IMG/VR virus record: IMGVR_UViG_3300029989_000084
Span: 1-38,019 of that record
Strand: one strand, 5' to 3'
DNA length: 38,019 nt
From: a virus
In this document: piece after piece, positions 28,423 to 37,544 of the stretch
How the letters are laid out: each line of letters starts with the position of its first letter
How positions within the stretch are numbered: the first letter of the stretch is position 1
Made by a program: the position numbers and the translations under genes
The notes under the pieces: model-generated
What the model saw: only the letters and a program-made list of their open reading frames with translations
The model's database searches: none
What the model was told of the DNA's origin: nothing

Positions 28423-31400
28423 ACTTAGAACTTCCTTTTGGAATAAGATTAGTAAATCCCGGGCTACTGGATGCGTGGGCCGGTCCTTACGTTTCCGTAG
28501 AGGAAGCTAACGCTATTATCCCAATCGAGGTACGTACGCAAACCAGACTTGTAGGGATTGTTAGTGCTTCTGGAGTTGGGAAACTGTACATGTATAAAGA
28601 CGGTGTTGCGGATACTGATTTGGTGGAAGTAACTGGAGGCAAGGATTTACTTCGTGTTGCCCAAGATTCTGACTTTGATAGGGTCGACTTAGCAAGTAAA
28701 GATTACACTACTCTCCCAGTTCTTGGATCGCTTACTGTTGCCAATGATATTGAGGACGGTGAGCTATTGTCAGTCACCCAAATTTTTACTACCTCGGAGC
28801 TTATTCTCAGTAGGTCAATTAATATTTCTACTCCGCAGGTATACCCCGCATGGAGGAGAATTTCTGTTGGTGCTGACGATAGAGAATACTGGAATGCAAA
28901 ACAAAACCCTCTCGGATTTACTCCCGAAGTTGCGGGTGTTGCTGCTTCCCTTATAACTGCCCTAAAAAATGGGGTTGTTACAGAGGGAGACACTCTGAAG
29001 AAACTCTACGACTTAATTATTAGTGGGTATAGTGAGGTTACTGTTGCTACTATCGCTGCAAGAAATGCCTATAATGTTACCAAACTCCCTACGAATGTAT
29101 TTGTACTAGACGATGGTGATGGTAAGTGGGCACTTTATAAGGCTATCACTACTGGAGTAAACGCTACTTACGTAAAAATTTCTGACCCAGATTTGCTGAA
29201 TAACGCGATGACAGCCAGTCAGATAAAGTCTGCTTACGAAAGTAACGCGGACACTAATGCGTTTACAGATGTCTTGTTATCCAAATTGACTGCCTTTACG
29301 GCGAATTTTACCAGTGCAATGAAGACTGCTTATGATGATGCAGTCACTAAGGCACACACACATACGAATAAAATTGTACTGGACGCTATCGAACAAGCGT
29401 TCACCACTGCACTGAAGACGTCCTATGATGCTCACTTGGCAGATACTACAAAGCATATAACTTCTGGAGAGAGGACTGCTTGGAACGCCAAACAACCGGC
29501 GTTACCTTTTCCGCAGACTCCAGTTGGATACTATTTGGGGGATGACGGAGTATTCCACTCAATTGTACAACAACACTCCCAGGCTACTCAGCCTAATGGG
29601 GTTCCTAACGTTCAGCATATTGACTCTACAAGTGAGAAAGCTACCATTGTGGACGCTGACTCAGTGGTTATCTGGAACTCTGTTACTGGTAAGGCTGAGA
29701 TGACTACTTTTGCACACTTGAAAACTACTCTGGCAAACACGTTCATTGTTACGGATGTAGGAAATGCGGGAAGCGCTACCAAACTACAGACTGCTAGGAA
29801 TATTAATGGAGTTGCTTTTGACGGAACTGCAAATATTACTGTTTACGACTCTACGAAAGAGCCTACAATTGATGTGGGCACAACTGCTCAGTACTGGAGA
29901 GGTGATAAATCTTGGCAAACTCTAAATAAAGCTGCAGTTGGTCTTGGAAGTGTTGATAACACGACAGACTCTGCAAAAAACGTTTTATCGGCCACAAAAC
30001 TCACTACTGCAAGGACTATAAACGGTGTTTCATTCGATGGATCGGCGAATATCACTGTAAATGCGGTGGATGCTACTGCTAGAATTGCCACTTCTCTTAT
30101 GGGAGTGGCTAATGGTGTGGCTACTCTTGACTCAAATGGGATAATCTTGACCTCCCAACTTCCTAGTTACGTGGATGACGTGTTGGAGTATACAAATTTG
30201 GCTTCATTCCCCGCTACTGGAGAAACCGGCAAAATATATGTCGCGAAGGATACTAACAAAACATACAGATGGGGGGGAAGTACCTATGTGTACATAACTT
30301 CTGGCGCAGTAGACTCAGTAAATGGATATACTGGAGTAGTTGTGCTTAGTAAATCAGATGTAGGACTCTCTAACGTGGTAAATTTTTTGCAGTGGCATGA
30401 TGGTAACCACCCAGTTACTGTAGGTGGGTATGGGCTTCCGGCTTACCCAACAACTTTGCCAGCAAGTGACGTTTACACTTGGGCAAAAGCTGCTACGAAA
30501 CCTAGCTACGCTTATGCAGAAATAACTAGTAAGCCAACTTACTTGAGCCAGTTTACAAATGACCTAGGAAACTATGGTGGTTGGATAACAGGCATTAACT
30601 CAGGGATGATTACTACTGCTTTAGGTTATACTCCACTACCGACTAGAACATTTGGTTCTGCAGCCAATAATAATACTGGAGATTTTTATTCAGCAGGTTC
30701 TACAGTTGCTAATTCTACTTTGTGGAATGGTCACGCTATTGGAGAAGTTCAAGCACCTCAGATGCATTTCCCATTAGTTTACTCATCTGTTACAGGTAGT
30801 TGGTGTTATGGTGTTGCATCACAATTTCAATCTTGGTTAGGTCTAGGTTCATCAGCTTATACTAATACTAATGACCACATATTAAATCAAAATAGTTCTG
30901 CGCAATCTGCAAATATGTGGATTAGTGGGAATGGACGGTTTGGAAACGATGTATCATTAAACGGGGGTGCAGGAATAAGAACGTTATCTATAGAAACTAA
31001 TACAAGTGGCAATCCAGTATTAGCTTTAACCGCAGCAGGCTCAGATGGCGGAAGTATTTATTATAACAGAAGTACATCTGAGTTAACTTTTTCTAATAGT
31101 TCTATTCCAGCGGCGTTGAAAATAGGTAATGCAGGCGCAGCAACATTTGCTTCTACCGTAAATGCAACTCAATTTAATGCTGCTGTTAGTTCAGATATAT
31201 TTACATTAAAACTGAATAATATTTGGGCTAATACAATTACTAAATTTAGTAATAATGGCTCAACTGGAGGTCAAAACATACAAGTTTCAGACCCTACTGA
31301 AAACGTAAAATTACCTTTACATTTACAACCTAGTGGAGGTATAGTTACTATTGGTGGACAATTACAATCAACAGTAACAACTGGAACTGCTCCATTTACT

Positions 31401-32693
31401 GTAAATTCTACTACTATGGTGGGGAATTTAAATGCTCAATATTTAAATCTTAATCAAGCAGATAGTAAAGGAGGACTTGGAACTTTTTGGGGAAATACGA
31501 TTCCAGTAATAAAAGCAGATGGTACTATAGATGTTGGAAAGTATATTGATTTTCATGAAGTATCTAATGATGGATTAGATTATATAAATAGACTTCAATC
31601 TAATGGTTCAAATTCTATTTTAATTAATGGAAGCTATAATATTTATCATTCAGGCAATCTAACAAATAATTTATCAACCAACTACATTCCTAAATGGAAT
31701 GGTAGTACTATGGTAAATAGTTTGATTAGTGATGATGGAGCTAGTACTATATATACAACTGCTGAAATTGATATTACTAATAATGCTCCACTTAGATTAG
31801 GTTCTACTCAAGGTGGGGGTGCAACTTTACTTTATAATAGTAATGGTAATTTAGATATTACTCCTAGAAGTGGTTATAATACTAATTTTAGAGGTGGAAG
31901 TGTTATTATTAGTTCAACAACCTCCTCAACCTCACCGACTACTGGAGCATTGGTTGTTGGTGGTGGTATTGGAGTTGGTGGAGATTTATATCTAGGTAAT
32001 AACACTAGAGATATGCTAATTAGACTTGGTGTACCTGGGGTTAATTGGGATATAACATCTAACGCTAGTCATAATTTGCATATAGCAAATGGAGATGGTC
32101 CTTTAATTACATTTGATAAAACCAATCAAAGTGTAAATATTGGTTATACTACTAACCAAGGCTATAAACTTGCAGTTAATGGTACTGGGTATTTTGGGGG
32201 TAACCTCCTAGTAGCTGACACCACAGAGGCAACAGTAGACCCAACACCAAATGGTAGCATAATATCACTAGGCGGGATAGTAGCTGCTAAAAAAATACAA
32301 GCTGGTGGAGAGATATTTTCGAAAAGTAACATTATTGCCGATGGAGATATGTCTTCTGGAGGTGCTATATCAGCTAATTACTTTTCAACCTATGAGTCGG
32401 GTGGTGAGATAGTTCCAACGTATCAAGATTATGCTACGTCTAGCGGTTCAACTAGTGGCAGTATGAGAGGTACCATGCCAGTTAGAACTGGGACTTATAA
32501 AAAGGTTATCCTATATATATCATCACTGAATGGGAAGGCTACATACACTTTTCCAGTTCCATTTACTACTATTAACGACTTTACGTTTATAAGCGTCGGA
32601 GGTGGTGGAGGTAGCTTAGCGCATTCTCTTACTGCTGCGACGTATACAGGTGCGGTAAATTGCTCGGGTATGGCGGTTATAGAGGGGTACTAG
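28419..32693 (+). CDS. Tail fibre / receptor-binding protein, mosaic
   Basis: 1,424 residues. N-terminal virion-attachment domain (FGIRLVNPGLLDAWAGPY). Shaft repeats typical of phage fibres: twice SATKL-x-TAR-x-INGV-x-FDG-[ST]-ANITV, AAVGLGSVDNTTDSAKN, ALGYTPL, IYHSGNL and SPTTGALVVGGGIGVGG. The glycine-rich tip is FTFISVGGGGGSLAH and ends GMAVIEGY. No chaperone-type protease domain is seen at the C terminus. Codons in roughly 30.6-32.17 kb are far richer in A/T than the flanks, indicating an exchanged module (residues about 730-1250). It determines host adsorption. Confidence 0.92.
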   Translation: MNLELPFGIRLVNPGLLDAWAGPYVSVEEANAIIPIEVRTQTRLVGIVSASGVGKLYMYKDGVADTDLVEVTGGKDLLRVAQDSDFDRVDLASKDYTTLPVLGSLTVANDIEDGELLSVTQIFTTSELILSRSINISTPQVYPAWRRISVGADDREYWNAKQNPLGFTPEVAGVAASLITALKNGVVTEGDTLKKLYDLIISGYSEVTVATIAARNAYNVTKLPTNVFVLDDGDGKWALYKAITTGVNATYVKISDPDLLNNAMTASQIKSAYESNADTNAFTDVLLSKLTAFTANFTSAMKTAYDDAVTKAHTHTNKIVLDAIEQAFTTALKTSYDAHLADTTKHITSGERTAWNAKQPALPFPQTPVGYYLGDDGVFHSIVQQHSQATQPNGVPNVQHIDSTSEKATIVDADSVVIWNSVTGKAEMTTFAHLKTTLANTFIVTDVGNAGSATKLQTARNINGVAFDGTANITVYDSTKEPTIDVGTTAQYWRGDKSWQTLNKAAVGLGSVDNTTDSAKNVLSATKLTTARTINGVSFDGSANITVNAVDATARIATSLMGVANGVATLDSNGIILTSQLPSYVDDVLEYTNLASFPATGETGKIYVAKDTNKTYRWGGSTYVYITSGAVDSVNGYTGVVVLSKSDVGLSNVVNFLQWHDGNHPVTVGGYGLPAYPTTLPASDVYTWAKAATKPSYAYAEITSKPTYLSQFTNDLGNYGGWITGINSGMITTALGYTPLPTRTFGSAANNNTGDFYSAGSTVANSTLWNGHAIGEVQAPQMHFPLVYSSVTGSWCYGVASQFQSWLGLGSSAYTNTNDHILNQNSSAQSANMWISGNGRFGNDVSLNGGAGIRTLSIETNTSGNPVLALTAAGSDGGSIYYNRSTSELTFSNSSIPAALKIGNAGAATFASTVNATQFNAAVSSDIFTLKLNNIWANTITKFSNNGSTGGQNIQVSDPTENVKLPLHLQPSGGIVTIGGQLQSTVTTGTAPFTVNSTTMVGNLNAQYLNLNQADSKGGLGTFWGNTIPVIKADGTIDVGKYIDFHEVSNDGLDYINRLQSNGSNSILINGSYNIYHSGNLTNNLSTNYIPKWNGSTMVNSLISDDGASTIYTTAEIDITNNAPLRLGSTQGGGATLLYNSNGNLDITPRSGYNTNFRGGSVIISSTTSSTSPTTGALVVGGGIGVGGDLYLGNNTRDMLIRLGVPGVNWDITSNASHNLHIANGDGPLITFDKTNQSVNIGYTTNQGYKLAVNGTGYFGGNLLVADTTEATVDPTPNGSIISLGGIVAAKKIQAGGEIFSKSNIIADGDMSSGGAISANYFSTYESGGEIVPTYQDYATSSGSTSGSMRGTMPVRTGTYKKVILYISSLNGKATYTFPVPFTTINDFTFISVGGGGGSLAHSLTAATYTGAVNCSGMAVIEGY

Positions 32694-32743
32694 TATTTTT
32701 CCAGAATATCAAGGAATTTTTTATACTTATTAGAAATAATTAT

Positions 32744-32751
32744 TATCTTTG
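32744..32751 (+). promoter_or_regulatory. Probable promoter of the lysis operon (-7 element only)
   Basis: TATCTTTG lies in the 86-base gap after the fibre gene, followed by a leader of 28 bases and ATG 32780. No clear TTG is at the -33 position (TTA at 32721-32723). The gap's AT-richness makes a chance match possible, but the position is where other promoters lie. Confidence 0.65.
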
Positions 32752-32779
32752 TGCGTACTAACATAAAAAGAACTCTACA

Positions 32780-33286
32780 ATGAAGACAAACAGAACATTA
32801 ATCGGACTTTTCAATGCACTAGGAACCCTAATTCACAAGGGGGACTTGAAAAACAAATTAGTAACTTTCGATAATATCAAAGTAATTGAGGGAGATGTTC
32901 TCCGCCTTACAAAAACCAAAGAGAACATTGAGGTACTTCTCAGTGACTACAACAAAAAAATCTCTGAGGTGTATAGTAAATTTGGGGATGCAATTGGTGA
33001 TGGAAGAATTGCCCTCCCAGGCAAATTCAATTCTGATGGATCGGAAAATAAAAAGTACGAAGAGTACAAAAAAGAGCTGTCAGCAATTACGGAGAATGCT
33101 GATAATATTTCACTGGTAGCCAATTACGAGAAACAGATAAAAGAGTATGAGACTCTACTGGATAAAGAAGTTACCAAAAAGTATAAATTCAAAGAAATTG
33201 CCGAGGAAAATTTTCCTAAAGACGCCAATGGTGACGAGGTAATGATGTGTATGGAATTCGAAATTTTGAAAGCAAAAAACTCCTAA
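32780..33286 (+). CDS. Hypothetical coiled-coil protein (possibly DUF1617-like)
   Basis: 168 residues, almost entirely helical and charged, with KIKVIEGDVLRLTKTKENIEVL-like heptads (given here only in part), a glycine-containing turn (FGDAIGDGR) and a C terminus that reads CMEFEILKAKNS. The layout (helices, then a G turn, then a short strand) resembles the DUF1617 phage family, often located next to holins. Its place as the first gene behind the lysis promoter supports a lysis or late-control role, unproven. Confidence 0.7.
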   Translation: MKTNRTLIGLFNALGTLIHKGDLKNKLVTFDNIKVIEGDVLRLTKTKENIEVLLSDYNKKISEVYSKFGDAIGDGRIALPGKFNSDGSENKKYEEYKKELSAITENADNISLVANYEKQIKEYETLLDKEVTKKYKFKEIAEENFPKDANGDEVMMCMEFEILKAKNS

Positions 33287-33291
33287 CATTT

Positions 33292-33825
33292 ATGAGTAAA
33301 ATAGACCCTATGAGTAAACTAGACATCGTTTTTGGAGTGGTTTCAGACCTTTGGTACAAGTTAAGGTTCGTTCTCGGAAGCGTTGTAGGTTGGGCTATGA
33401 TGTTTATGACCTACTCGTATAACGTGTTTGGGCCAAAAGCGGAGCTTATTCATTGGGTACTTATTGCTCTGTTGGTCGACCTAATATTCGGGATGGTCAG
33501 TGCTGCTAGAAGAAAACAGTTTCATATTAGTACGGCACTATGGAGTACGGCGTTTAAACTTGTGATGTATATTACGCTTTTTTATATGCCCATGATACTG
33601 GAGAAAATCGTACACGAGGACACTAGCTTTTGCACCATAGCCGTAACAGCATTACTGGTTAGTGCAGAGTTTTTCTCTTGTATAGCCCACATGCTAATCA
33701 TAAAACCTAACTTGTTGGGGGCAAAGTTAATCTTCAGATTGTTGTCTGGAGAGGTAGCAAAAAAACTTGACATGCCAGTTGCAGAGGTAGAGAAAATGTT
33801 TTTTCAGACACACTCAGGAGAGTAG
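33292..33825 (+). CDS. Holin (phage_holin_4 type)
   Basis: 177 residues from ATG 33292, six bases after the previous stop; 33247 would overlap it. Several membrane segments: residues about 18-45 (LRFVLGSVVGWAMMFMTYS), 52-70 (IHWVLIALLVDLIFGMV), 83-105 (FKLVMYITLFYMPMIL) and 112-135. The DLIFGMVSAARRKQ...IST after the second span is the diagnostic D-x-x-x-G-x-x-x-A motif of the holin family 4. It would permeabilise the inner membrane so the endolysin can act. Confidence 0.83.
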   Translation: MSKIDPMSKLDIVFGVVSDLWYKLRFVLGSVVGWAMMFMTYSYNVFGPKAELIHWVLIALLVDLIFGMVSAARRKQFHISTALWSTAFKLVMYITLFYMPMILEKIVHEDTSFCTIAVTALLVSAEFFSCIAHMLIIKPNLLGAKLIFRLLSGEVAKKLDMPVAEVEKMFFQTHSGE

Positions 33826-33844
33826 TAAACTAAATAATACCATT

Positions 33845-34045
33845 ATGAAGAAAAGTTGGAAAACAAATACCGTTGGGGTCGTAGGCATGTTGTACTTGCT
33901 TGGGGGCCTTTTTCTCGTTTATTTAGGTAAGGTTACCATAAGTGATTTTGGCAATACTTTGGGGTTTGTGGCTACTTTTTTGGGGGCGATGTTGGCTTTC
34001 AAGGCTAAAGATAGTGACGTCACTGGAGGGACTAGAGCCCAATGA
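33845..34045 (+). CDS. Second small membrane protein of the lysis cassette
   Basis: 66 residues with two hydrophobic spans (about 8-27, 33-53), a basic N terminus (MKKSWKTN) and a polar tail (KAKDSDVTGG). Located between holin and endolysin, it could be a second holin, an antiholin or a pinholin-like partner. It overlaps the endolysin by four bases (ATGA). Confidence 0.75.
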   Translation: MKKSWKTNTVGVVGMLYLLGGLFLVYLGKVTISDFGNTLGFVATFLGAMLAFKAKDSDVTGGTRAQ

Positions 34046-34608
34046 CCAATGAACTACTAGGTATAATAAAAAATGTCGCTGTAACCTTTGGGCTTTCTCC
34101 GGGCAATGTTGCTTCTTTCGTAGAGGTAGAAACCGGTGGTAAAGGTTTCAGCGTTGATGGTAAGATTACTATTCAGTTTGAGCCTGCTTGGTTTAAAAAA
34201 CAGGCTCCTTTCGCTCCGAGTGGATTGTGGTCTGTGAATAAGGTGGATGTTCAAGTGAAAGAGTGGACCGCATTTAATGACGCTTTTGCAAAAAATCCTA
34301 CCGCAGCTATGCTGAGCACCTCAATTGGTCTTGGGCAAATAATGGGCTTCCACTACAAACGACTTGGGTACAATACGGTTGGGGAAATGTGGGATGACGC
34401 TAAAAAAGGTCTTGATAGACAAATTTGGCAACTATGTAAATGCATCTCTACTGACATAAAACTGAAAAGCTGCTTACTTGCAGGTGACTGGGATGGTGTT
34501 GCTACCTTATTCAATGGTGCTGGATATAAAGCTCTCGCTGCTAAGTACGGTAGAGAACCATATAACATTTCAATGGCGAAAGCTGCTAAAAAATATGCAA
34601 CGTTATGA
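34042..34608 (+). CDS. Endolysin, N-acetylmuramidase domain
   Basis: 188 residues. FVEVETGGKGF near residues 26-36 contains the likely catalytic glutamate, followed by FEPAWFKKQ, FNDAFAKNPTAAMLSTSIGLGQIMGFHYKRLGY and a C-terminal FNGAGYK...AKYG box. This set defines the N-acetylmuramidase (PF11860, formerly DUF3380) family, which cuts the glycan chain of peptidoglycan. No signal peptide, so it depends on the holin. Overlaps both neighbours. Confidence 0.93.
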   Translation: MTNELLGIIKNVAVTFGLSPGNVASFVEVETGGKGFSVDGKITIQFEPAWFKKQAPFAPSGLWSVNKVDVQVKEWTAFNDAFAKNPTAAMLSTSIGLGQIMGFHYKRLGYNTVGEMWDDAKKGLDRQIWQLCKCISTDIKLKSCLLAGDWDGVATLFNGAGYKALAAKYGREPYNISMAKAAKKYATL

Positions 34609-35186
34609 CTATAGGATCACTTTTATGGAAATTTAAAACCCCGATAGCATTTTTTGTGCTACTTGGAGTTATTGGAGTTCTCCTTACACTGAATAAGTCA
34701 AAGGATACTCACATAGATAACCTCTCCACCTCAATGGCTTCAGCAGGGACTAACTATGAGAACCTAAAGCTGACCAATGGAGAGCTAAAGGATGAACTAA
34801 AAAAAGGCAAATCTGAGTACCGGGTTATTGACTCTCTGTTGAAAGTTGAGAAAGCAAAGCCCGGAAGAGTAAGTACTGTCTACGTTACGAAAACTAAAAT
34901 CCAGAACGGGGATACTGTCTATGTTACAGACACCACGTATCTAGATAGAAAGGGGTTAATAAAAGTACCATTTAAGGACTCTCGAAACTGCATAAGTATT
35001 GAGGGTTTTGTTATGAGTACAGACAGCTTTCCCAGTGTGGCGATTACTTCCCAACTGGCAGAAGTTGACACCTACGATGTCCTTATAAAGCGGAAATGCT
35101 TTCTGTTTTTTTGGCAGCCAAAGGAGAAAAGAATTACCTATACGAAATGCGGTAACATGCAGGTTATTCGTATGGAGAAGAAATAA
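34605..35186 (+). CDS. Spanin-like membrane-anchored coiled-coil protein
   Basis: 193 residues: hydrophobic span at about 9-28 (FKTPIAFFVLLGVIGVLLTL), then a long helical periplasmic part with heptads and an STVYVTKTKIQNGDTVYVTDTTY beta segment. The final part has cysteines (RNCIS, KRKCF, KCGN) and ends in basic residues. It fits inner-membrane spanins and resembles DUF6549 proteins of Bacteroidota phages. It would link the inner and outer membranes for the last step of lysis. Overlaps the endolysin by four bases. Confidence 0.75.
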   Translation: MTIGSLLWKFKTPIAFFVLLGVIGVLLTLNKSKDTHIDNLSTSMASAGTNYENLKLTNGELKDELKKGKSEYRVIDSLLKVEKAKPGRVSTVYVTKTKIQNGDTVYVTDTTYLDRKGLIKVPFKDSRNCISIEGFVMSTDSFPSVAITSQLAEVDTYDVLIKRKCFLFFWQPKEKRITYTKCGNMQVIRMEKK

Positions 35187-35189
35187 GTA

Positions 35190-35219
35190 TTGCGTTGTAT
35201 GTAATTATTCTTATATTTG
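35190..35219 (+). promoter_or_regulatory. Promoter of the tail sheath and tube genes
   Basis: TTG at 35190-35192, 19-base spacer, TATATTTG at 35212-35219. A perfect AGTATT-C-AATACT dyad (35226-35238) follows immediately and would be at the start of the transcript. The leader then becomes A-rich up to ATG 35279. Confidence 0.85.
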
Positions 35220-35278
35220 CAGCGAAGTATTCAATACTACAGAAACTAAAGGGGTTAAACAAATAATATAAACAAAAA

Positions 35279-36988
35279 ATGAATGACGTAGGTTTATCAG
35301 TAGTAGAGGGGGTTGCCAATGGTCAATCCGCTTTCAGAGAGCCTTCCAAGAGAAACATTGGTCTTTTGATGCAGTCTACCAGAGGTGTTCCTAACACAGC
35401 TACCAAGATTACGTCAGTTGAAGATTTCAATGTCATTTTTGGTGGGCAGAACCCGAATTTTTTCGGCCCTGCAATTGTCAAGAGTATTTTTGACGAGGCT
35501 GGAGATATTCCAGTTACTCTGTATTTATGTCGGGTTGCCGGCACTGGTGCAGTTGTAGCGAAAAATGAAACTACCATAACGTCCGTAGCGGTTACTATTC
35601 GTGCTGCTAGAAAAGGAATTGTAGACCCAGGTGTTTGGGGTAACACTTTGACGGCAGCTTTCTCTAGTAACGGATTAAAGAGTAAAGGAAATTTTGCCCT
35701 AGAGGTATTTAAATCCGGCTCTCTTGTGGAAACTTTTTACGGAGAAACAGTCGCTGCATTGCAAGCTAAAGTAAATAAAGCCAGTAATTATGTTACTGCT
35801 GATTTTGCTGCGGAGATTCCTAAGATGAATTACGGAGTACACGAAGGAACTATCTCTGTCACTAATACTGGTAATACTGTCTTGGGTGTTGGAACTCATT
35901 TCTTGAGTGATACAAGACCAGGAATAGTTCTGTATGATAGTGCAGGCACACATGCTGTTTTGGGAACTGTGTTGTCTATCCAAGATGATACGCACCTTAC
36001 TTTAAAGACTGCTGTTACTGTCTTTACAGATAAAACTTTTGCCACTAACTCACAGAGCACTTATTCGCTTCCTCTTACTGGAGGTGCTGATGGTACTGTT
36101 GTTGAGGCCGATTTTTATCCAGTGGAAAGCATGACCAACCCTACCGGGTTAGCTTGTTTTACGGGGAAAGATATTCAGATCATCGCTTGTACCGAGTTTC
36201 ACTCGTTGACGATGGCAAAAGTTTTGGATACCTACCTACGCGGACAAGAAGGTCCTCTTGGAGTTATTAATCTTCCATTAGGAGCTACCGAATTTGACGC
36301 AGAAGAATATGCTACTGAACTACAACTTAATGGTATCAGCTACATGGCGGGTGCTTATTTAGGTTGGGCTAAAGTCTCGGATTCTGTTGGTAATTCATTG
36401 CTTATTCCGGCTATTGGGCCCGTTCTTGGTGCTGCTTACTTGAGAACTCCTAACATCCAACGTGACTATATTCATATTCCCCCAGGTGGAACGGATTCTG
36501 TATTTAAGTACGTGTCGGATATGATTCCTCAGCAATTGTCTCAACCGCTTATCAATAAGTTGGTGAGAGATTTTAGCTGTAACGTGATAAACTTCTCTGA
36601 TTCTGTTGGATTCTTTGTTGGAAGTTCTCGGACTTACTCTACAGACCCTCTTTATCAGAGTATACACATTCGTCAACAAACCTCTTTCTACAAGAAATTG
36701 TTGGGCGTAAAAATGTTGTACGTGGAGCAAAAACCCAATACTCCAGAATTGAAACGTGAGGCCTTGATTGACCTAAGAACATTCTTCAAGACTGAGTATG
36801 ACAATGGGGCTTTGGAACGTAGTGTTCCTTTTGATACAGCTTACCAAGGTATCTGTGACAGAAGTAACAACCCGACCTCTCAAGATCGCAAGACCTTGAA
36901 CATTGATGCTTTATGGATTCCTACTGAATGTACGGAAGCCGTGAAAATATCATTGAAACGTAATGATGGAATACTAACTGTAAATTAA
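35279..36988 (+). CDS. Tail sheath protein
   Basis: 569 residues with a contractile sheath pattern: N-terminal FREPSKRNIGLLMQSTRG and SVEDFNVIFGG, GVWGNTLTAAF, a variable middle including GTISVTNTGNTVLGVGTHF, then LGATEFDAEEYA, AGAYLGWAKVSDS and the conserved C-terminal TSFYKKLLG...LREALIDLRTFFKTEYDNGAL region (shortened). It contracts to drive the tube through the envelope and is the main evidence that the phage is a myovirus. Length is typical for sheath proteins with an extra surface domain. Confidence 0.92.
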   Translation: MNDVGLSVVEGVANGQSAFREPSKRNIGLLMQSTRGVPNTATKITSVEDFNVIFGGQNPNFFGPAIVKSIFDEAGDIPVTLYLCRVAGTGAVVAKNETTITSVAVTIRAARKGIVDPGVWGNTLTAAFSSNGLKSKGNFALEVFKSGSLVETFYGETVAALQAKVNKASNYVTADFAAEIPKMNYGVHEGTISVTNTGNTVLGVGTHFLSDTRPGIVLYDSAGTHAVLGTVLSIQDDTHLTLKTAVTVFTDKTFATNSQSTYSLPLTGGADGTVVEADFYPVESMTNPTGLACFTGKDIQIIACTEFHSLTMAKVLDTYLRGQEGPLGVINLPLGATEFDAEEYATELQLNGISYMAGAYLGWAKVSDSVGNSLLIPAIGPVLGAAYLRTPNIQRDYIHIPPGGTDSVFKYVSDMIPQQLSQPLINKLVRDFSCNVINFSDSVGFFVGSSRTYSTDPLYQSIHIRQQTSFYKKLLGVKMLYVEQKPNTPELKREALIDLRTFFKTEYDNGALERSVPFDTAYQGICDRSNNPTSQDRKTLNIDALWIPTECTEAVKISLKRNDGILTVN

Positions 36989-36997
36989 TAAACTACT

Positions 36998-37459
36998 ATG
37001 GCACGACCAAAAAAACCACAAGACGCTTACGTTGTCAATGGATGGTATCTTTCGATACCAGTTCCGGGCATTATGAGCGATGGCTTGTTTGAGACACTCT
37101 CAGGCTTGCAAAAATCGTCTGGCGTAGTAGAAGTCGTTGACGCTGGAACCAATCGGAAGTATAAATTTACTGACCAGATGGTTGATTTCGGTGAAATGAC
37201 ACTTACACGGACGTATCAAGGAAACGTAACTGACCGAGCAATGGAAGTTCTTGTAAATACAATGATTGAAAATGGATTGAAACTACCAGTAACGGCTGTA
37301 AAAATGCACCAAGGTAGAGAAGTTCTTTCAATCGTGTTTGAGGGATTCGCTTTCCATGCTTCTAACTACCCAGAATTAAATGTTGCCGGCACTGACAAAT
37401 TTACTGTCAGCTATACCGCTTCATGTGATGGATGGGCGATTGTTCCCGTAGGAGCATAA
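36998..37459 (+). CDS. Tail tube protein
   Basis: 153 residues, beta-rich, located nine bases after the sheath gene. Features: VNGWYLSIPVPGI, LFETLSGLQKSSG, KFTDQMVDFGEMTLTRTYQGN and the closing SYTASCDGW. It fits the T4 gp19-like tube family, which stacks as hexamers inside the sheath. Followed by a terminator-like hairpin. Highly expressed in most myophages. Confidence 0.87.
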   Translation: MARPKKPQDAYVVNGWYLSIPVPGIMSDGLFETLSGLQKSSGVVEVVDAGTNRKYKFTDQMVDFGEMTLTRTYQGNVTDRAMEVLVNTMIENGLKLPVTAVKMHQGREVLSIVFEGFAFHASNYPELNVAGTDKFTVSYTASCDGWAIVPVGA

Positions 37460-37473
37460 ATTTCAAAAATGAC

Positions 37474-37517
37474 GGATGTTCTGCGAGGTGTAAAAGCCTT
37501 TCGGGACATCCTTTATT
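37474..37517 (+). terminator. Terminator-like hairpin after the tail tube gene
   Basis: Arms 37474-37488 and 37497-37511 pair over 15 positions with one mismatch and a few wobbles (GGATGT against ACATCC at the base), loop of eight bases, followed by TTTATT. Between tube and the next gene, it probably lowers downstream transcription so that tube and sheath exceed the chaperone. Confidence 0.8.
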
Positions 37518-37544
37518 ACACTAAGACACTAATAACAACGTATC

